From positions 3,410,001 through 3,474,000 of the forward strand of contig BPGE01000001.1 of assembly GCA_026002875.1 (NCBI GenBank): 64,000 nucleotides of DNA, written 5' to 3'. The stretch is from Bryobacteraceae bacterium (GTDB lineage Bacteria > Acidobacteriota > Terriglobia > Bryobacterales > Bryobacteraceae). The notes below the pieces were generated by a model. It saw nothing but the letters and a program-made list of their open reading frames with translations, was not told where the DNA came from and ran no database searches. Within the stretch, counting starts at the first letter, position 1. Every line of letters starts with the position of its first letter. This document shows positions 18,097 to 27,760 of the stretch, one piece after another. The translations under genes and the position numbers were made by a program.

Positions 18097-18097
18097 C

Positions 18098-19687
18098 CTA
18101 GCGCGGGGCGGCGCGGCGGCGTCCGCGGGCGGCAGGCTGCGTGCGGCGGATCGTCTTCTGCGCCGCCGCCCACTGGCCGAGGCGGTACTCGCGGCGGTAA
18201 CCGGCGGTCAGGTTCGCAATCACCACGGTCACCGAGCCGCTGGAATCCACCGAGTATGTCTCTTCGATCAGCTGACGCATCGCCTCCTGGCTCCGCTCCA
18301 CGGGGATCTTCTCAAGATCCGCCACCGAGGCCAGCCGGGGATCGAACGGAAAACGGATCTCGTCCCAGGAGGTGACGTCTCCGGCGGGCTCGCCCGAAGG
18401 ACCGCGGTGCGAACACTCCAGATACCGGAAGTGCCCGATGTTGTGGGCGGGCGAGTAGCGGCGCGTCCGGCTGAGCGGCGGCGCGCCCGGCGCAGGCAGC
18501 TCCAGTCCCTGTTCGAACAGCGGATCGAACACGATCACGCGCCCCTCTTCGGCCTCGCGCCAGACGCCGAAAAACCGCGTAAACCGCTCCCGCAGCGCCG
18601 CCGGCGCATGGGCCGAGGCCTGAATGGCGAGGCCGATCGCCGTGGCGGCGCGCGTGTAGGCGGAGCGTTTCACGCGCCTCCCGAACCGCTCCCGCAGCAG
18701 CCGGCTCACCAGCGGCAGCTCGCTCGCGCCGCCCGTGATGTAAAGCGTCACCGGCGCCGTGTCCGGAGCCCGCTCCAGCAGGTCTTCCGTGGCGTGCAGA
18801 GTCTCCTCCACCAGCGGCGCCAGCTGCTCGTAATACTCCGCCACCGGCACCGCCACCACCGGCCACCCCGCGCGCACGCGGTCCAGATCGATCATCAGCC
18901 GGCGCGTGTTGGGGTGCAGCGACTCCTTCTTCTCGCGGCACTCTTCCAGCAGGAGAAACTCTTCTGCCTGCGACAGCGAATCGCGCTGTTCTGCAAGACC
19001 CGCCTTCTCGAGCGCCAGCGTCGCCAGCACGTCGTCGAAATCGTCGCCGCCCAGCGTGGGGATGCTCTCCGTCGCCTCCACAATGTGCGCCTGCCCGTCG
19101 CGGTACACAAGCGACGCATCAAACGTGCCCCCGCCGAGGTCGTAGACGAGAATCCGCTGCGGCACGGAATGCCCGTCTGCGCCCAGGCGGTGCGAGAACT
19201 CGACGCTCGCCGCCGAGGGCTCGTTGAGAAGCCCGAGCACGCGGAATCCCGCCGCGCGGAAACTCTCCGCCGTCAGAAACCGCTGGTTCGAGTTCGCATT
19301 GGCCGGCACGCCCAGCAGCACTTCCAGCGAATCCGCTCCGCGCCTCGGCAGCGAGGATCGGTGCAGCAGCACATCCCTCAGCCAGGCGAGCAGTTCAGCC
19401 AGCAGCGTCCCCAGCCGCACGGTCTCCCCGGCCAGCTCCACCAGCGTCTCAGGCCCCGAGTACGCCAGCACGCGCTTGATGGAGCGGATCACCGTCGCGC
19501 CCTCGGCGCCTTGCGCGGCCCAGGCGTCCCATCCGTACAGCCGCTTGCCCTGCTGCACGGCGATCAGCGGAGGCGCCCACTCGCGCGCCGTCCCGTCCGG
19601 GCACTCGAACGCCACAACGGGATAGTTGCCGCGGTCTGCGGCAGCCGCCACGATCCGCGTTGTGCCGAAATCGATGCCAAGGCGCAT
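18098..19687 (-). CDS. Hsp70-family (DnaK-like) ATPase lacking a standard substrate-binding domain
   Basis: A 529-residue actin-fold chaperone relative. The nucleotide-binding domain is recognisable from LGIDFGTTRIVAAAAD (phosphate 1), LLNEPSAASVEF, ILVYDLGGGTFDASLV (phosphate 2) and TLYITGGASELPLVSRLL (adenosine). After about residue 380 the protein diverges: only about 150 residues follow, ending in a basic tail (ARGRRRAAPR), compared with about 250 in DnaK, and no DnaK-type lid is apparent. No dnaJ or grpE is adjacent. It is probably a specialised Hsp70 with unknown client. Its stop codon abuts the RAYT element. Confidence 0.8.
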   Translation of the reverse strand: MRLGIDFGTTRIVAAAADRGNYPVVAFECPDGTAREWAPPLIAVQQGKRLYGWDAWAAQGAEGATVIRSIKRVLAYSGPETLVELAGETVRLGTLLAELLAWLRDVLLHRSSLPRRGADSLEVLLGVPANANSNQRFLTAESFRAAGFRVLGLLNEPSAASVEFSHRLGADGHSVPQRILVYDLGGGTFDASLVYRDGQAHIVEATESIPTLGGDDFDDVLATLALEKAGLAEQRDSLSQAEEFLLLEECREKKESLHPNTRRLMIDLDRVRAGWPVVAVPVAEYYEQLAPLVEETLHATEDLLERAPDTAPVTLYITGGASELPLVSRLLRERFGRRVKRSAYTRAATAIGLAIQASAHAPAALRERFTRFFGVWREAEEGRVIVFDPLFEQGLELPAPGAPPLSRTRRYSPAHNIGHFRYLECSHRGPSGEPAGDVTSWDEIRFPFDPRLASVADLEKIPVERSQEAMRQLIEETYSVDSSGSVTVVIANLTAGYRREYRLGQWAAAQKTIRRTQPAARGRRRAAPR

Positions 19688-19754
19688 GGATACTTTCAGA
19701 GTAACTCCCGTGGCTGCCGCCGGAATCGCGCGCCCGCTCTGAAACTGCGCTTTT

Positions 19755-21530
<1,776 letters not shown>

Positions 21531-21535
21531 GACTC

Positions 21536-22576
21536 CTACGCGCGGCCGGTCAGCCAGTAGATCAGCAGGAAGCTGAACGCGCCCACCAGCGCCGACATGG
21601 GAATGGTGAGCACCCACGCCCACAGAATGTTGGTCGCCAGTCCCCACCGCACGGCCTTCAGCCGCTGGATGGAGCCGACGCCCGCGATTGCGCCGGTGAT
21701 GACGTGCGTGGTGGAGACGGGAACTTTCAGATACGTCGGGAAAAGAATGGCGATTGCTCCGGCCGTCTCCGCGCAGAAGCCCCCTCTCGGCTTCAGCCGC
21801 GTGAGGCGCGCGCCCATCGTGTGCACGATCCGCCATCCGCCGCTCATCGTTCCCAGCGCAATCGCCGCGTGCGCAGACAGCACCACCCACCACTGCACGT
21901 CGAACTCTTTCAGGTACCCGGCTGCCACCAGCACGCTCGTGATGATGCCCATCGTCTTCTGCGCGTCGTTGGCGCCGTGCGAGTAGCTGAACAGCCCGGA
22001 GCTGACCAGCTGCAGCCGCCGGAACCAGCGGTCCATCTTCCGTGGCGACGAGTGCCGGAACATCCAGAACACCATCACCATCAGCACGTAGCCAAGCGCC
22101 AGACCGATCATGGGAGCGATGAAGATGAACGCCACCGTGGAGATCCATCCGGAGGGCACGATCGCGTCGAACGTCGATCCGATGCCGCGCGTCGCCGCCA
22201 CCTTGGCCATCGTCGCGCCCGCGTAGCCGCCGATCAGCGCGTGGGAAGAGCTCGAGGGCAGCCCGTAATACCAGGTGAACAGGTTCCAGAAGATCGCCCC
22301 GATCAGCCCGGCAAGCACCACCATCTCGGTGACGAGCCTGATGTCCACCATGCCCGCCCCGACGGTCTTCGCCACCCCCGCCTCATGAAAGAACAGCAGC
22401 GGCACCGCGGCGATGAAGTTCCAGAAAGCCGCCCACAGCACCGCCTGGAAAGGTGACAGAACATGCGTGGCGACGATCGTCGCCACGGAATTGGCCGCGT
22501 CGTGGAATCCGTTGATGAAATCAAAGACGAGCGCTACGAAGACGATGAAGGAGACCAGCAGGAGGGCGGAGTCCAT
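21536..22576 (-). CDS. pit: Low-affinity inorganic phosphate transporter, Pit family
   Basis: A 346-residue inner-membrane transporter that imports metal-phosphate complexes with protons. Both family signatures are present: FDFINGFHDAANSVAT in the N-terminal half and FSYSHGANDAQKTMG in the C-terminal half, with about ten hydrophobic helices. Length is within the short bacterial Pit range. It is the middle gene of a DUF47-Pit-kinase operon, 10 bp after the DUF47 gene and 5 bp before the kinase. DUF47 proteins commonly accompany Pit and modulate it. Confidence 0.92.
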   Translation of the reverse strand: MDSALLLVSFIVFVALVFDFINGFHDAANSVATIVATHVLSPFQAVLWAAFWNFIAAVPLLFFHEAGVAKTVGAGMVDIRLVTEMVVLAGLIGAIFWNLFTWYYGLPSSSSHALIGGYAGATMAKVAATRGIGSTFDAIVPSGWISTVAFIFIAPMIGLALGYVLMVMVFWMFRHSSPRKMDRWFRRLQLVSSGLFSYSHGANDAQKTMGIITSVLVAAGYLKEFDVQWWVVLSAHAAIALGTMSGGWRIVHTMGARLTRLKPRGGFCAETAGAIAILFPTYLKVPVSTTHVITGAIAGVGSIQRLKAVRWGLATNILWAWVLTIPMSALVGAFSFLLIYWLTGRA

Positions 22577-22586
22577 GACCCTGGGA

Positions 22587-23201
22587 TCAGCCGTTCTTCA
22601 CGATCACGTTCTGCAGCGCATCAGCGACGTCTTCGCAATAGTCGGTGGCCAGTTCGAGATACTCGTAGATCTCCTTCAGCTTGATCAGCGTGATCGGATC
22701 CTTCTCCGTCTCGAAAAGCTCCGCCACCGCAGCCCGGATCAGGTGGTCCGCCTGATCCTCCAGGCGGTTGATTTCGATGGCGTGCTCGAGCAGCGGCTTG
22801 TCGTCGGACAGCGCCGCAAAGGCCTTCTGCAGAACCACCGCGCAGTTCTCCAGAATATGGCCCACCTCCACCACCGGCTTCGGGATCGTCACGATCCTGT
22901 AGGCCACGATCCGGTGCACCGCCTCTTCCATCGCGTCCAGGACATCATCCATGTGCGAGGCCAGCGAGTGGATGTCTTCCGGATCCAGAGGCGTGATGAA
23001 CGTCTGGTTCAGCCGCGTAAAAACTTCGTGGATGATTTCGTCGCCCTTCTGCTCCAGCCGCGCGATGGCGACCTCTGCATCAGGCAGCGACGCCGAGCCA
23101 TTCTCGACGGCTTTACGGAAGATCTGCGCCGCCTCATGAATGAGGTTGGCCTGATCGATAAAAAAGTGGAAGAACTTCTCAGTCCGCGGTACGAGCCTCA
23201 T
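22587..23201 (-). CDS. DUF47 (PhoU-like, YkaA-type) phosphate transport regulator
   Basis: A 204-residue all-helical protein starting MRLVPRTEKFFHFFIDQANL. It contains the acidic PhoU-like metal-binding helices, for example EQKGDEIIHEVFTRLNQTF and SLASHMDDVLDAMEEAVHRI. DUF47 genes typically sit directly before pit, as here with a 10-bp gap, and are thought to regulate the transporter. A CAGGAA-type ribosome site and a recognisable promoter lie upstream. No Pst transporter or classical phoU is in the window. Confidence 0.88.
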   Translation of the reverse strand: MRLVPRTEKFFHFFIDQANLIHEAAQIFRKAVENGSASLPDAEVAIARLEQKGDEIIHEVFTRLNQTFITPLDPEDIHSLASHMDDVLDAMEEAVHRIVAYRIVTIPKPVVEVGHILENCAVVLQKAFAALSDDKPLLEHAIEINRLEDQADHLIRAAVAELFETEKDPITLIKLKEIYEYLELATDYCEDVADALQNVIVKNG

Positions 23202-23258
23202 GCGCGTTCCTGATCCTTTGCCGCTTCCGGAGCGGCCCTCTCCTGGCCCGGAAACCGA

Positions 23259-23289
23259 ATTATCGCAAACGGACTCAGGCTGGAGTCAA
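23259..23289 (-). promoter_or_regulatory. Probable sigma-70-type promoter of the DUF47-pit-phoR operon
   Basis: Minus-strand TTGACT (23284-23289) and GATAAT (23259-23264) are separated by 19 bp, slightly longer than ideal, about 60 bp before the DUF47 start. It lies just after the ttcA stop codon. No Pho-box repeats (CTGTCAT-like) were seen around it, so constitutive expression or an unfamiliar operator is possible. Confidence 0.45.
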
Positions 23290-23300
23290 CGGCGGATGGA

Positions 23301-24104
23301 TTACAACTCTGTGAATGCGGGGTCATGCAAAACGGGCAGAGGGCCGGCTTCGGCGGGCTGCCCTTCTTCTTCTGCCTGGAAATAGCGGGCGTCCAGCAGG
23401 CGGCTGACTTCCACATTGCCCAGAGCATTCAACAGCGTCCCCTTCAGGTGGGGATGCTCCTGTTCGAGCTCGGCCAGAATGCTGCGCAGCGACCTCCGCA
23501 CCGTGCCCGTCTTCAGCGAGCAGCCGCAGGGAATCACCGGCGCTCCGGAGGCTTCCGCCCAGGCGCGGGTCAAATCCTCCGTCACGTAAATGAGCGGACG
23601 GATCAGGCGGAACTCGCGCTTCCGCGACCACACCACCGGCGGCAGCGCCGCCAGACGGCCCGTGAACATCGCGTTCCGCAGGAACGACTCGCACAGGTCG
23701 TCCGCCGTGTGCCCGAGCGCAATCACATTCGCTCCCAGCTCGCGGGCCAGCGCATACACCGCCCGCCGCCGGAACCGGCTGCACAGGTCGCACCCGTGAT
23801 CCGGCTGCTCCGCCAGCAGCCGCAGCGAAGGATTGTCCACGCGGCAGGTCCACTCGACCCCCTGCTCGCGCATCCAATCGCGGAACGGCTCGACCGGCGA
23901 CAGGAACTTGCCCTGGTCGATCGTGAAGGCGCAGACGCTGAACCGCACCGGCGCGCGTTTCTGCAGCAGCAGCAGCGCCGAAAGCAGGGTGAAGGAATCT
24001 TTGCCGCCGGAGAAACCCACCGCGATACGGTCGCCCTCGCGGATCATGCCGAACCGCGTGACGGCCTGCCCCACCCGGCGCAGAATGGCTTTTTCGAGCT
24101 CCAA
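23301..24104 (-). CDS. ttcA: tRNA 2-thiocytidine biosynthesis protein TtcA-like
   Basis: A 267-residue PP-loop ATPase that thiolates cytidine 32 of some tRNAs with an iron-sulfur cluster. The ATP site is VGFSGGKDSFTLLSALL; the cluster cysteines are in HGCDLCSRFRRRAVY and probably PCGCSLKTG; the IALGHTADDLCESFL helix is typical of the family. The start is not an obvious ATG: a TTG at 24104 gives the expected LEKAILRRVGQAVTRFGMI leader, while the next ATG (24047) would remove conserved residues. It is divergent from rsmB with only 18 bp between start codons. Confidence 0.85.
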   Translation of the reverse strand: MELEKAILRRVGQAVTRFGMIREGDRIAVGFSGGKDSFTLLSALLLLQKRAPVRFSVCAFTIDQGKFLSPVEPFRDWMREQGVEWTCRVDNPSLRLLAEQPDHGCDLCSRFRRRAVYALARELGANVIALGHTADDLCESFLRNAMFTGRLAALPPVVWSRKREFRLIRPLIYVTEDLTRAWAEASGAPVIPCGCSLKTGTVRRSLRSILAELEQEHPHLKGTLLNALGNVEVSRLLDARYFQAEEEGQPAEAGPLPVLHDPAFTEL

Positions 24105-24122
24105 ATTCTTATTGTAAGGAGT

Positions 24123-25175
24123 GTGAGCCCCGCCCGCCGAGCGGCGTTTGATGTTCTGGCCCGCGTCGAGCGCGGAGCCAAGTCCGACATCGCCCTGCTG
24201 GAGGCGCTGCGCGGCATGGACCCGCGCGACGCCGGGCTCGCCACGCAGATCGTCTACGGAGTGCTCCGTCGCCGGGCGCAGCTCGATTGGCTGATCCGTC
24301 AGGCATCCGCGCGCCCTCTGGAGAAGCTCGATCCGGCCGTCCTCCGCGCCCTGCGCATGGGCGCGTTCCAGCTCCGCTTCCTCGACCGCGTCCCGCGCCA
24401 CGCCGCGGTGGACGAGTCCGTCGAACTGGTCAAGCAGGGCCGTAAACCGCAGGCCGCAGGCTTCGTCAACGCCGTCCTCCGGCGGCTCCCTCCGCTGCCG
24501 GAGCACTGGCCCGGCGAAGAACTCGAGTTCTCCATGCCCGCCTGGCTGCTGGAAAAGTGGAAACGCACTCTGGGAGAGGAAGACGCGCGCCTTGCAGCGC
24601 GCGCCGCCCTCGAGGAGCCCGACCCGGGCGTGCGGGATGGCCGCTCTATGGACGCCGGCGCGCAGTCCATCGTCCCGCTGCTCGAGCTCCGCCCCGGCGA
24701 GCGCTTTCTCGACGTCTGCGCCGCTCCGGGCAACAAGACGCTCCAGGCGCTGGAATCCGGCGTGAAAGCCGTGGCCTGCGACGCGAGCCTCGCCCGCCTG
24801 CGCGCGTTCCTCGCCCCGTGCCCCCGCGTGCAGGCCGACGCCGCCCGCGGACTGCCTTTCGGCCCCGTATTCGACAAGATCCTGGTCGACGCGCCCTGCT
24901 CCGGTACCGGTACGCTCGGGCGCAACCCCGAGATCCGGTGGCGCGTCTCTCCTCGAGAACTCGCACGCCAGTCGCAACGGCAGGAAGCCATCCTGCGCGA
25001 AGCGCTGCAGTGCCTGAAGCCCGGCGGCAGGCTCGTGTACTCCACCTGCTCGCTTGAGCCGGAGGAGAACGAACAGGTGGTTCTGCGGGCCGCTGCCAGG
25101 CGCGTGAAACGCATGGTGCTCCGCGTCCCGGGCCGCGATCCCGGCGATGGCTTTTTCGCCGCCGTGATAGAGTGA
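24123..25175 (+). CDS. rsmB: 16S rRNA m5C methyltransferase, RsmB/NOP family
   Basis: A 350-residue enzyme that methylates a 16S rRNA cytosine (C967 in E. coli) with SAM. The N-terminal NusB-like helical domain is present (ARRAAFDVLARVERG, IVYGVLRRRAQLDWLI, AGFVNAVLRRLPP). The methyltransferase core has FLDVCAAPGNKTLQAL, the DAPCSGTGTLGRNPEIRW loop and the STCS catalytic cysteine. It is roughly 80-100 residues shorter than usual because the segment between the two domains, normally containing the RNA-recognition strands, is reduced. The GTG start at 24123 has AAGGAG only 1 nt away, which is close. Likely co-transcribed with rpe. Confidence 0.85.
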   Translation: MSPARRAAFDVLARVERGAKSDIALLEALRGMDPRDAGLATQIVYGVLRRRAQLDWLIRQASARPLEKLDPAVLRALRMGAFQLRFLDRVPRHAAVDESVELVKQGRKPQAAGFVNAVLRRLPPLPEHWPGEELEFSMPAWLLEKWKRTLGEEDARLAARAALEEPDPGVRDGRSMDAGAQSIVPLLELRPGERFLDVCAAPGNKTLQALESGVKAVACDASLARLRAFLAPCPRVQADAARGLPFGPVFDKILVDAPCSGTGTLGRNPEIRWRVSPRELARQSQRQEAILREALQCLKPGGRLVYSTCSLEPEENEQVVLRAAARRVKRMVLRVPGRDPGDGFFAAVIE

Positions 25176-25187
25176 GAGTGCCTGCGC

Positions 25188-25862
25188 ATGTTCGAGATTC
25201 TTCCCTCCCTGCTGGCGGCGGACTTCACGCGCATCGGCGAACAGCTGGAACAGGTGGCGTCGGCCGGCGCCCGCATGCTGCACTTCGACGTGATGGACGG
25301 CCATTTCGTCCCCAACATTTCCTTTGGCCTTCCGGTGCTCGAATCGCTCCGCAGCAGAACCCGCCTCCAGTTCGACGTGCACCTGATGATCACGGACGCC
25401 GACTCGTACGCGCCCCGCTTCGTCGAAGCCGGCGCCGATCTGGTCTCGGTTCACGTCGAAGCCTGCCCCCACATCGACCGCACCATCCGCGCCATCCAGG
25501 CCGAAGGCGCCCGCGCCGGCGCGGTCCTCAATCCGGCAACTCCCATCTCCACGCTCGAGCACGTCCTGCCTCTGGTCGACTACGTCCTGCTGATGAGCGT
25601 CAACCCCGGCTATGGCGGCCAGAAGTTCATCCCGTATGTGCTGGACAAGGTGCGCGCCCTGCGCGAGTGGCGCTCGCGGCTCGGCCTCGGGTTCGCCATC
25701 GAGATCGACGGCGGCGTGACGTTGGATAATGTAGGTATGGTGGCGGAGGCCGGCGTTGACTGGGTGGTCGCCGGCACAAGCGTCCTGGGCGCGGCTGATC
25801 CTGCACAGGCTCTGGCGGCCATGCGGCAGGCGGCGGAAAAGGCTCTCGCCCGGCGCGCCTGA
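25188..25862 (+). CDS. rpe: Ribulose-phosphate 3-epimerase
   Basis: Interconverts ribulose 5-phosphate and xylulose 5-phosphate in the pentose phosphate pathway (cytoplasm). The 224-residue TIM barrel is full length. Signatures: FEILPSLLAADFTRIG, MLHFDVMDGHFVPNISFG, SVNPGYGGQKFIP, EIDGGVTLDN and WVVAGTSVLG, holding the metal-binding histidines and the two catalytic aspartates. It starts 12 bp after rsmB and is followed by bamD, a housekeeping-type run. Confidence 0.94.
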   Translation: MFEILPSLLAADFTRIGEQLEQVASAGARMLHFDVMDGHFVPNISFGLPVLESLRSRTRLQFDVHLMITDADSYAPRFVEAGADLVSVHVEACPHIDRTIRAIQAEGARAGAVLNPATPISTLEHVLPLVDYVLLMSVNPGYGGQKFIPYVLDKVRALREWRSRLGLGFAIEIDGGVTLDNVGMVAEAGVDWVVAGTSVLGAADPAQALAAMRQAAEKALARRA

Positions 25863-25910
25863 GGCTGTTCGCACCCGGAAGGAATCTGGATCGCAGAGGT
25901 GAAACCGAAG

Positions 25911-27143
25911 ATGAACGGACACCCCACACGGCAGGCGCTCTGGCTTGCTGCTGTCCTCGCCAGCCTGCTTCTGGCAGGCGGCTGCCGGGGCAGAAAATAC
26001 GAAAACCCCATCACGCAGGACACGCAGCAGCCCGACAAGGTCCTGTTCGACAAGGCCGTCAGGGACATCGAGAAAGGCCGTTATGAAGTGGCCCGCCTCA
26101 CCCTCAACACCCTGATGAACACCTACGACTCCTCGGAGTTCCTGCCGAAAGCGAAGCTCGCCATCGCCGACTCCTGGATGCGCGAAGGCGGCTCCCACGC
26201 GCTCGCCCAGGCCGAGGCCGAGTACAAGGACTTCATCCTCTTCTACCCGACGCTGGAAGAGTCCGCCGAGGCGCAGATGAAGATCTGCGACATCCATTAC
26301 CGGCAGATGGAGAAGCCCGACCGCGACTCCACCCACGCCCTGCGCGCCGAAGAAGAATGCCGCCAGGTGCTGACGCAGTTCCCCAACTCGCGCTTCGCCC
26401 CGATGGCGGCGCAGAAGCTCCGCGAGATTCAGGAAGTCCTCAGCGAAGGCGAGTACCGCGTCGGCGCCTTCTACCACCAGAAAGGCTCCCTCAGCGCCGC
26501 CTCCAACCGCCTGCAGGCCCTCACCGACCACTATCCGCTGTACAGCGGGGCCGACCAGGCTCTCTGGCGGCTCGGCGACAGCTACCTGCGCATGGGGCCG
26601 CGGTTCCGCCAGAAGGGCATCGCCACCATTCAGCGGATCGTCCGCGAGTATCCTCTCAGCCCGCTGGTCGATCAGGCCAGGCGCAAACTCGAAGAACTCG
26701 AGGCCGACATCCCCGAGCCCGATCCAGTCGCCTATGCGCGGATGAAATACGAGCTGGAAAACGCCACGAAGAAGGGAATCTGGGCCCGCATGTGGGGGCC
26801 GTTCTCCAAGTCGCCTGACGTCAGCCGCGCGGCCAGGAGCGGCCAGCCCGCCATGGAGCGGCTGCGGCCCACCGTGCCGCCCAACGTCCTGGCAGTCACC
26901 GGCGGCGAAGGCGGCGTCACCGACGTGACCATCTCCACCGAAACGCCCGCGTCCAGCACCGCGCTCGACACGCTGCCCGACGCGCGGCAGAGCTCGCAGC
27001 AGAGCGGCAGCGCCTCCGCCCAGCCGCCCGCCGCAGGCCAGGAAAGCGCCCAGCCCGCAGCGCCCGCCAAACAGGACGGGAAGAACTCGAAGAAGGCGAA
27101 ATCCTCATCCCAGGCGAAGCCGAACGGCAAGGAGAAGAAATAA
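25911..27143 (+). CDS. bamD: Outer membrane assembly lipoprotein BamD
   Basis: A 410-residue lipoprotein of the beta-barrel assembly machinery at the inner face of the outer membrane. The ATG at 25911, after a GAGGTG ribosome site, gives a signal peptide with lipobox LLAGGC; a GTG at 25899 is also in frame. Tetratricopeptide-type repeats occupy about residues 35-270 (for example FDKAVRDIEKGRYEVARLTL and ALWRLGDSYLRMGPRF). The C-terminal 120 residues are a low-complexity Ser/Gln/Ala/Lys tail not found in E. coli BamD (245 residues), common in acidobacterial versions. Confidence 0.87.
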   Translation: MNGHPTRQALWLAAVLASLLLAGGCRGRKYENPITQDTQQPDKVLFDKAVRDIEKGRYEVARLTLNTLMNTYDSSEFLPKAKLAIADSWMREGGSHALAQAEAEYKDFILFYPTLEESAEAQMKICDIHYRQMEKPDRDSTHALRAEEECRQVLTQFPNSRFAPMAAQKLREIQEVLSEGEYRVGAFYHQKGSLSAASNRLQALTDHYPLYSGADQALWRLGDSYLRMGPRFRQKGIATIQRIVREYPLSPLVDQARRKLEELEADIPEPDPVAYARMKYELENATKKGIWARMWGPFSKSPDVSRAARSGQPAMERLRPTVPPNVLAVTGGEGGVTDVTISTETPASSTALDTLPDARQSSQQSGSASAQPPAAGQESAQPAAPAKQDGKNSKKAKSSSQAKPNGKEKK

Positions 27144-27147
27144 GCTC

Positions 27148-27723
27148 GTGCCGGTCCCTGTCCGCGTGCTGCTCGCCGACGACAGTCCGCATGCCCAGCG
27201 CATGGGCGAGCGCATTCTTCGCGAAGAGGGCTACGAGGTGGTCACCGTCGTCGACGGCGACGCCGCGGTGGCGCGGCTCGACGAGATCCAGCCGGATCTG
27301 GTTCTCGCCGACGTCTTCCTCCCGCAGCGCTCCGGCTACGAACTGTGCCGCTACATCAAGCGGCACGAAACGCACCGCCATGCGGGCGTCGTTCTCATCG
27401 CCGGTCTTCTGGAACCTGTGGACGAAGAAGAAGCCCGCCGCGCCGGCTGCGACGCCGTCCTGAAGAAGCCTTTCGAAGCGTCGGTCGTTCTGGACACGAT
27501 CCGCCCGCTCATCGACCGCGCCCGCTTCGCCCGCGGATTGTTCGCCGACAGCGTCCCCGAACCGCCTCCGCCCGAGCCCCCGCGCGCCCCGCTCGCGCCC
27601 CCTGCGAAGCCGGAGATCGATCCCGAAGCCGTGCGCGCCGCCGTCACCCTCGCCCTCGACCGCAGCCTGCCCGCTCTGGTGGAAGAGATTTCCGAGAAGA
27701 TCCTCATCGCGCTTGGCCACTGA
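27148..27723 (+). CDS. Receiver-domain response regulator without classical output domain
   Basis: A 191-residue protein. Residues 1-120 form a receiver domain: VRVLLADDSPHAQRM acidic pair, phospho-acceptor aspartate in LVLADVFLPQRSGYE and the lysine in LKKPFEASVV. A Pro/Ala-rich linker (about 130-152, EPPPPEPPRAPLAPPAKP) leads to a short helix (LDRSLPALVEEISEKILIAL). No DNA-binding domain is present. It follows bamD with a 4-bp gap from a GTG start. It may act in a phosphorelay or in gliding/polarity-type signalling; partner unknown. Confidence 0.8.
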   Translation: MPVPVRVLLADDSPHAQRMGERILREEGYEVVTVVDGDAAVARLDEIQPDLVLADVFLPQRSGYELCRYIKRHETHRHAGVVLIAGLLEPVDEEEARRAGCDAVLKKPFEASVVLDTIRPLIDRARFARGLFADSVPEPPPPEPPRAPLAPPAKPEIDPEAVRAAVTLALDRSLPALVEEISEKILIALGH

Positions 27724-27760
27724 GGCCGCCCGCGCTACCCTCGAAGAGAAACTCCGATCT

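Larger units (their letters stand above)
17172..18097 (+). mobile_element. RAYT (REP-associated tyrosine transposase) element
   Basis: About 926 bp bounded by a perfect 30-bp inverted repeat (17172-17201 and 18067-18096), each copy itself an imperfect hairpin with stem AAAAGGGG/CCCCTTTT. Inside the repeats a further CCCGGGCTG...GAAAC segment is shared in inverted orientation. The element carries one transposase gene and a 3' noncoding tail with three hairpins. TCCTA occurs at both edges (17168-17172 and 18096-18100). Removing one copy plus the element joins the flanking genes at a shared CTAG containing both stop codons. RAYT proteins are single-strand HUH transposases that do not normally duplicate targets, so the TCCTA pair may instead be a recognition sequence. 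Confidence 0.75.

Noticed and set aside
23202-23300. Pho box in front of the DUF47-pit operon
   Set aside because: No pair of CTGTCAT-like repeats spaced by 11 bp was found; only a plain sigma-70-like promoter.
24105-26531. Minus-strand open frame extending ttcA upstream by about 800 codons
   Set aside because: It runs antisense through rsmB, rpe and bamD. Only the last 267 codons show TtcA motifs; the upstream part is compositional noise.
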